This document shows positions 60,475-64,000 of a stretch of 64,000 nucleotides of DNA, in pieces. Both the position numbers and the translations under genes were made by a program. The notes under the pieces are model-generated. The model made no database searches. It was not told the DNA's origin and saw nothing but the letters and a program-made list of their open reading frames with translations. The stretch's first letter is position 1. The number at the start of each line of letters is the position of its first letter. The DNA comes from Alkalibacter mobilis (GTDB lineage: Bacteria; Bacillota; Clostridia; Eubacteriales; Alkalibacteraceae), in the NCBI RefSeq assembly GCF_015594845.1, contig NZ_JADNRK010000002.1, forward strand, positions 124,001-188,000. Reading direction: 5' to 3'.

Positions 60475-60735
60475 CTATTTAAGGAACTTTTTCATCAGCC
60501 CCAACAACTCGTCCAAATCCATATCGTCTTTATTTTCAATGATTCCACTCAAACATTGTTTTGCATGATTATCAAGCACAATTGCAGATGTGGATTCCAA
60601 CGCAGACTTGACAGCACTCAATTGGGTCAATAAAGATTTGCAATCTTCATCATTTTCTATCATTTTGCGAATTCCTCTTATTTGACCCTCGATACGATTT
60701 AATCTGACCAAAATATTTTTTTTTGATTCATTCAT
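60475..60735 (-). CDS. csoR: CsoR-family metal-sensing repressor
   Basis: An 86-residue helical repressor of the CsoR/RcnR (DUF156) family. The Cu(I)-binding triad is complete: Cys32, His57 and Cys61, spaced as in known CsoR proteins (C, 25 later H, 4 later C). CstR-type persulfide sensors normally lack the His. The N-terminal RLNRIEGQIRGIRKMIE and CKSLLTQLSAVKSALE are typical. No copper ATPase or chaperone gene lies nearby; its partners are aspS and an RseC-like gene, so its target is unclear. Confidence 0.88.
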   Translation of the reverse strand: MNESKKNILVRLNRIEGQIRGIRKMIENDEDCKSLLTQLSAVKSALESTSAIVLDNHAKQCLSGIIENKDDMDLDELLGLMKKFLK

Positions 60736-60746
60736 AAAATCACCTC

Positions 60747-62519
60747 TTAAAGTTTTTTAAGAATCAATCCCAACTCATCCAACCTAGCGTCTTCGGCTAT
60801 GTCAGGAGCCATTGTCATTGGACAACTATGATTTTGTGTTTTGGGAAACGCTATAACGTCTCTGATATTGTCGGTATCTAAAATTGCCATTACAAGTCTA
60901 TCCAATCCAAATGCTATCCCTCCATGTGGTGGAGTACCGTACTTAAACGAGTCAAGTAAAAATCCAAAATTTTCAGAAGCCTTCTCATCACTGAATCCCA
61001 GTGTATTAAACAATTTTTCCTGAAGATTTTTGTTGTGTATCCTTATGCTTCCGCCCCCGATCTCTGCACCGTTAAGAACCATATCATATGCCTTTGCCCT
61101 TGCTTTCAAAGGTTCCGTATCTAAAAGATCAACATCTTCATCTTTGGGACTGGTAAACGGATGATGTATGGCTACATAACGTTTCTCCTCTTCATCATAC
61201 TCCAAAAGAGGGAAATCCGTTATCCAGACAAATTCGTACTTGCCTTCGTGGTTCAAATTGAGTTTTCGTGCAATTTCAAGTCTTAATTGTCCCAATGCAT
61301 CCCATACTATATTCTGCTTGTCTGCGACAATCAATATCAAATCACCAGGTTCAGCACCCGTCCCTAATATTATATCATTTATTTCGTCTTCGGTTAAAAA
61401 CTTTTCTATTGGTGACTTCACACCCTCTTCGGTGATTTTTATCCATGCAAGGCCCTTGGCTTGATAGATCTTGACAAAGTCTACCAAGGCGTCAATCTCC
61501 CTTCTGCTGAACAGGTCCCCGCAACCTTTCGCATTTATAGCCCTGACGTCCCCACCGTTTTTGATTGAGTCGGAAAACACTTTGAACGCAGAATTTTCCA
61601 CTGCACTTTTTATATCTTTAAGTTCAAATCCAAACCTTAAATCAGGTTTATCGGACCCGAATCTATTCATGGCTTCAAGGTAAGTCATTCTTCTTATAGG
61701 AAGTTTTACTTCTACGTCCAACATTTCTTTGAAAAGACCCGCTATCATTTTTTCATTAATTGACATGACATCATTTTCATCCACGAAGGACATTTCTATA
61801 TCCACCTGTGTAAACTCGGGTTGTCTGTCCTGCCTTAAATCCTCATCTCTAAAACACTTGACGATCTGATAGTATCTATCGAATCCCGATACCATTAATA
61901 TTTGTTTGAATAACTGAGGAGATTGAGGCAAAGCAAAAAAATTGCCCTTTTGAACCCTGCTCGGAACCAAAAAACTTCTTGCTCCTTCAGGTGTGGGTTT
62001 TGTGAGAAATGGCGTTTCAACTTCGATGAATTCTTCATTATCCAAGAAATTTCTTATATATTTTGATACCTTGTGTCTTGTTTTCATGTTGTTTTGCATC
62101 TTGCTTTTTCGCAAATCCAAGTATCGGTATTTCAATCGTACACTTTCCTTGGAAGTATCACTGTCATCCACGTATATGGGAGGTGTTTGAGCAGTATCCA
62201 ATATCTTGACATTATCACAGATTATCTCCAGCTCGCCTGTAGGTATGTTTGCATTGTAATTTCCTGCATCTCTTCTTACCACATTTCCCTCGATTTGAAT
62301 TACAAATTCGCTTCTAAGTCTATCCGCAATTTTCAATGCTTCTTCGTTGTTTTCTCCATTGAATACAAGCTGTATCACTCCAGTTCTGTCTCTCAGATCT
62401 ATGAATACAACTCCTCCCAAATCCCTTCTGTTCTGTACCCAACCACACAATTTAACATTTTCACCAATATTATTTTCGTTAATTTCTGCGCACATACCGC
62501 TTCTGTAATAAGTTTTCAT
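60747..62519 (-). CDS. aspS: Aspartyl-tRNA synthetase (bacterial type)
   Basis: Charges tRNA-Asp with aspartate. The 590-residue protein has the N-terminal anticodon-binding OB fold (KLCGWVQNRRDLGGVVFIDLRDRTG), class II motif 2 in CFRDEDLRQDRQPEFTQVDIEMSF, the bacterial GAD insertion, and motif 3 FGLDRLVMAIL. The second ATG (62519) is five bases after GGAGG. A T-box with an apparent Asn specifier lies upstream, raising the possibility of a non-discriminating enzyme. The residue after RRD is Leu, which is more typical of discriminating enzymes, so the issue is open. Confidence 0.97.
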   Translation of the reverse strand: MKTYYRSGMCAEINENNIGENVKLCGWVQNRRDLGGVVFIDLRDRTGVIQLVFNGENNEEALKIADRLRSEFVIQIEGNVVRRDAGNYNANIPTGELEIICDNVKILDTAQTPPIYVDDSDTSKESVRLKYRYLDLRKSKMQNNMKTRHKVSKYIRNFLDNEEFIEVETPFLTKPTPEGARSFLVPSRVQKGNFFALPQSPQLFKQILMVSGFDRYYQIVKCFRDEDLRQDRQPEFTQVDIEMSFVDENDVMSINEKMIAGLFKEMLDVEVKLPIRRMTYLEAMNRFGSDKPDLRFGFELKDIKSAVENSAFKVFSDSIKNGGDVRAINAKGCGDLFSRREIDALVDFVKIYQAKGLAWIKITEEGVKSPIEKFLTEDEINDIILGTGAEPGDLILIVADKQNIVWDALGQLRLEIARKLNLNHEGKYEFVWITDFPLLEYDEEEKRYVAIHHPFTSPKDEDVDLLDTEPLKARAKAYDMVLNGAEIGGGSIRIHNKNLQEKLFNTLGFSDEKASENFGFLLDSFKYGTPPHGGIAFGLDRLVMAILDTDNIRDVIAFPKTQNHSCPMTMAPDIAEDARLDELGLILKKL

Positions 62520-62657
62520 CATTTCCTCCTTGTTTAATATATCCGTTAGATTTTATTTGTTTCAATCACAAAATATCTGTTCCCAAGATCATGTCTATAT
62601 GAAAGCAATGCACCTTAAATAAAATATTGAAGTGCCAATGTTTTTAAGAGATCTTCT

Positions 62658-62890
62658 AAAAAAACGAAAGCCCGTCCCTGACAATTACGTCAGGGACGAG
62701 CTTTGATAACCCGTGGTACCACCCTGTTTGGTTGAATTAACAACCCACTTTGTATTATAACGCGTTTAGCGAACAGACTCCAAAGTGTTATTCCGATGAA
62801 TGTACAAAAAAATGCTTTCAGTCGCGGCATTTTATCCCTGTCAGACTTAGACATCGTACTCCCTTTTTCATAGTCCCTTTATATGCAATT
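62658..62890 (-). promoter_or_regulatory. T-box riboswitch leader of aspS, apparent AAC (Asn) specifier
   Basis: The T-box motif AGGGTGGTACCACGGG is at 62710-62725 on the minus strand. The terminator (GTCCCTGAC...GTCAGGGAC, 62667-62704) is followed by seven T. In Stem I, AAAG (62863-62866) pairs with CTTT (62782-62785), and CGATG (62852-62856) with CATCG (62794-62798). These enclose the AGTA loop-E strand (62857-62860) on one side and GAATAACA (62786-62793) on the other. The canonical specifier position, just before the last A, is AAC (62787-62789). A 138-base stretch from 62520 to 62657 follows before aspS and shows nothing further except its ribosome binding site. Confidence 0.88.
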
Positions 62891-62897
62891 GTTTATT

Positions 62898-62926
62898 ATT
62901 ATAATTATTTATTTATTTCATGTCAA
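62898..62926 (-). promoter_or_regulatory. Consensus promoter of the T-box-aspS unit
   Basis: Perfect TTGACA (62921-62926), 17-base spacer and perfect TATAAT (62898-62903) on the minus strand. The -35 lies within the final codons of hemZ and the -10 just beyond its stop. Confidence 0.85.
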
Positions 62927-64000
62927 CATCAATTAAACCACTTTTAACCGACATGATTTTTCTTTCCACTATTTTTTCAATATCTTCAATATAAATACTG
63001 AGATTTTTGACTGTTTCCAATCTCACCAAGCGATCATTTGATGGCGAGTATAACTTGCCTGAAGATCCTGCTCCCAAACCTATTATCGTTCTCTTATCCG
63101 ACATTATTGCCATATTGTATATACCGTTATGTCCCTCTTTTGCATAACCAATGTTTTCTCCGTTATTGATTGAATATTTTTGTCTATACATGTAATATGG
63201 TTCATAACCGCTTTTTACAAATATATCATAGATGGTTTTTGCCGCATGGTCAACATCTTTATGGGATGAAAAAAAATCTGTACCAGATTCTTTTTTCAAT
63301 CTGGAAGAATTTTTAAGTGACAAACTATGCACAGTAATATTTTCGGGTTCAAGTTTTGATATCTCAATTGCAGTTTCTATCATATCTGAGCTGTTTTCGT
63401 CTTCAAGACCTATGATCATATCACAGTTTACGGTCCTAAATTTATGAGCCTTTACCATTTTAAAAGCATTGCGGAATTCTTCTATGCTATGTGATCTGCC
63501 AATTTTATTCAAAGTATTTTCATTGAATGTCTGGGGATTTATGGATATCCTGTCAATATTCCATTCTTTAAGAACATCGAGTTTATCGTTAGTAATAGTG
63601 TCGGGGCGTCCAGCTTCAAATGTAAACTCTACTAAAGACGAAGTGTCGAAATTATCGTGTATCGCTTTCATTAGTCTGTGAATCTGAATTTTATTCAAAA
63701 CGGTGGGAGTACCGCCCCCAACGTAAACAGTTTCCAGCTCAAAAGCACTTTCATTCAGAAACTTCCCCATTTTTTCGATTTCAATGACGAGACTTTCCAG
63801 ATATTTCTCCAACATCTGTTCATTATTGACTGCATCATAAGTGATAAAAGAACAATAACTGCACCTTCCCGGGCAAAATGGTATGTTTATGTAAAGACTG
63901 TATTTCTTAACATTCAACGGATACAGCTCTCTGATCTCTTTTTTTGCGATGGAAACAAGCATTTCCGTTTCTCTTCCGCCTACTCTGTATTCTGTTGAAA
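62913..64000 (-). CDS. hemZ: HemZ-type radical SAM coproporphyrinogen dehydrogenase, C-terminal part (cut by window edge)
   Basis: A radical SAM protein of the HemN/HemZ group, with the cluster motif CPGRCSYCSF after YSLYINIPF. It continues with VYVGGGTPTVLN, FEAGRPDTIT and RISINPQTFNENTL, and ends DMK. The open frame has no stop back to position 64000 and continues before the internal ATG at 63962 (EYRVGGRETEML), so the N-terminal domain lies outside the window. The arrangement matches Bacillus/Clostridium HemZ (around 480-500 residues) rather than HemW. A role in haem or tetrapyrrole metabolism is inferred from family only. Confidence 0.9.
   Translation of the reverse strand, partial: STEYRVGGRETEMLVSIAKKEIRELYPLNVKKYSLYINIPFCPGRCSYCSFITYDAVNNEQMLEKYLESLVIEIEKMGKFLNESAFELETVYVGGGTPTVLNKIQIHRLMKAIHDNFDTSSLVEFTFEAGRPDTITNDKLDVLKEWNIDRISINPQTFNENTLNKIGRSHSIEEFRNAFKMVKAHKFRTVNCDMIIGLEDENSSDMIETAIEISKLEPENITVHSLSLKNSSRLKKESGTDFFSSHKDVDHAAKTIYDIFVKSGYEPYYMYRQKYSINNGENIGYAKEGHNGIYNMAIMSDKRTIIGLGAGSSGKLYSPSNDRLVRLETVKNLSIYIEDIEKIVERKIMSVKSGLIDVDMK

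Noticed and set aside
62786-62793. GAA in the T-box specifier loop as a second (Glu) specifier
   Set aside because: GAA opposite AGTA is the conserved loop-E element found in most T-boxes, so it is not evidence for a two-codon leader.
63960-63962. ATG 63962 as the true start of the hemZ product
   Set aside because: The frame stays open to the window edge, and the residues before this ATG are plausible protein; HemZ proteins carry a long N-terminal domain, so the gene is simply truncated by the window.
1-64000. CRISPR arrays, prophage, insertion sequences, defence islands, secondary-metabolite clusters
   Set aside because: No repeat-spacer pattern, transposase, integrase, phage structural gene, defence gene set or large synthase was found in reading both strands.

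Overview
The window is an AT-rich chromosomal segment from a low-GC Gram-positive bacterium, most likely an anaerobic Clostridia or Tissierellia relative. The evidence is the gene content and order: CodY beside HslVU, a PASTA kinase and phosphatase pair, Asp23/FakA, RqcH, SepF/YggT/YlmH, KhpA, a HemZ-type radical SAM protein, a T-box leader, SigA-like promoters, AGGAGG ribosome binding sites, and many TTG or GTG starts. It is almost entirely housekeeping DNA. I saw no prophage, insertion sequence, CRISPR array, toxin-antitoxin pair or defence island. About 65 protein genes and one tRNA are supported. All but five protein genes lie on the minus strand.

Layout in coordinate order (minus-strand operons read right to left). 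1-4066: hslV-hslU-codY-rpsB-tsf (tsf cut by the edge), with a good CodY box before hslV. 4240-9138: topA and dprA, then divergent comM (+). 9202-16774 and on to 25499: yraN, rnhB, rbgA, lepB; the translation/SRP group rplS, trmD, rimM, khpA, rpsP, ffh, ylxM; then ftsY, smc, an Elp3-like radical SAM gene, rnc, acpP, plsX, rpmF, yceD, ackA. 25794-27023: tmcAL (+), divergent from ackA. 27050-32571: yloU-fakA-recG-rsmD-coaD plus a coiled-coil protein. 32756-32947: rpmB (+). 33005-46618: a long run dapF-yicC-gmk-rpoZ-priA-def-fmt-yugP-rsmB-rlmN-prpC-prkC-rsgA-thiN. 46735-49019: rqcH and a ferritin-like gene (+). 49040-53449: tRNA-Pro, an HlyD-like membrane protein, yggS, sepF, yggT, ylmH, rluD. 53545-57249: a PDZ/radical SAM DUF512 gene, der, gpsA. 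57426-59908: phoP-phoR. 60024-62519: aspS, a CsoR-family repressor and an RseC-like protein, behind a T-box leader (62658-62890). 62913-64000: hemZ, cut by the edge.

The genes serve ribosome assembly and translation (ribosomal proteins, RbgA, RsgA, Der, RimM, TrmD, RsmB, RsmD, RlmN, Def, Fmt, TmcAL, RqcH), protein targeting and export (Ffh, FtsY, LepB), chromosome upkeep (TopA, Smc, RecG, PriA, DprA, ComM, RnhB), lipid synthesis (AcpP, PlsX, FakA, GpsA) and division or envelope control (SepF, YggT, PrkC/PrpC). The most rewarding parts are regulatory: the CodY box before hslVU-codY, a TTAACA direct repeat before phoPR, a T-box whose specifier reads AAC (Asn) in front of an Asp-tRNA synthetase, a tRNA heading a division operon, and several near-consensus promoters placed at the 3' ends of upstream genes. 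I did not find a convincing undescribed multi-gene system.
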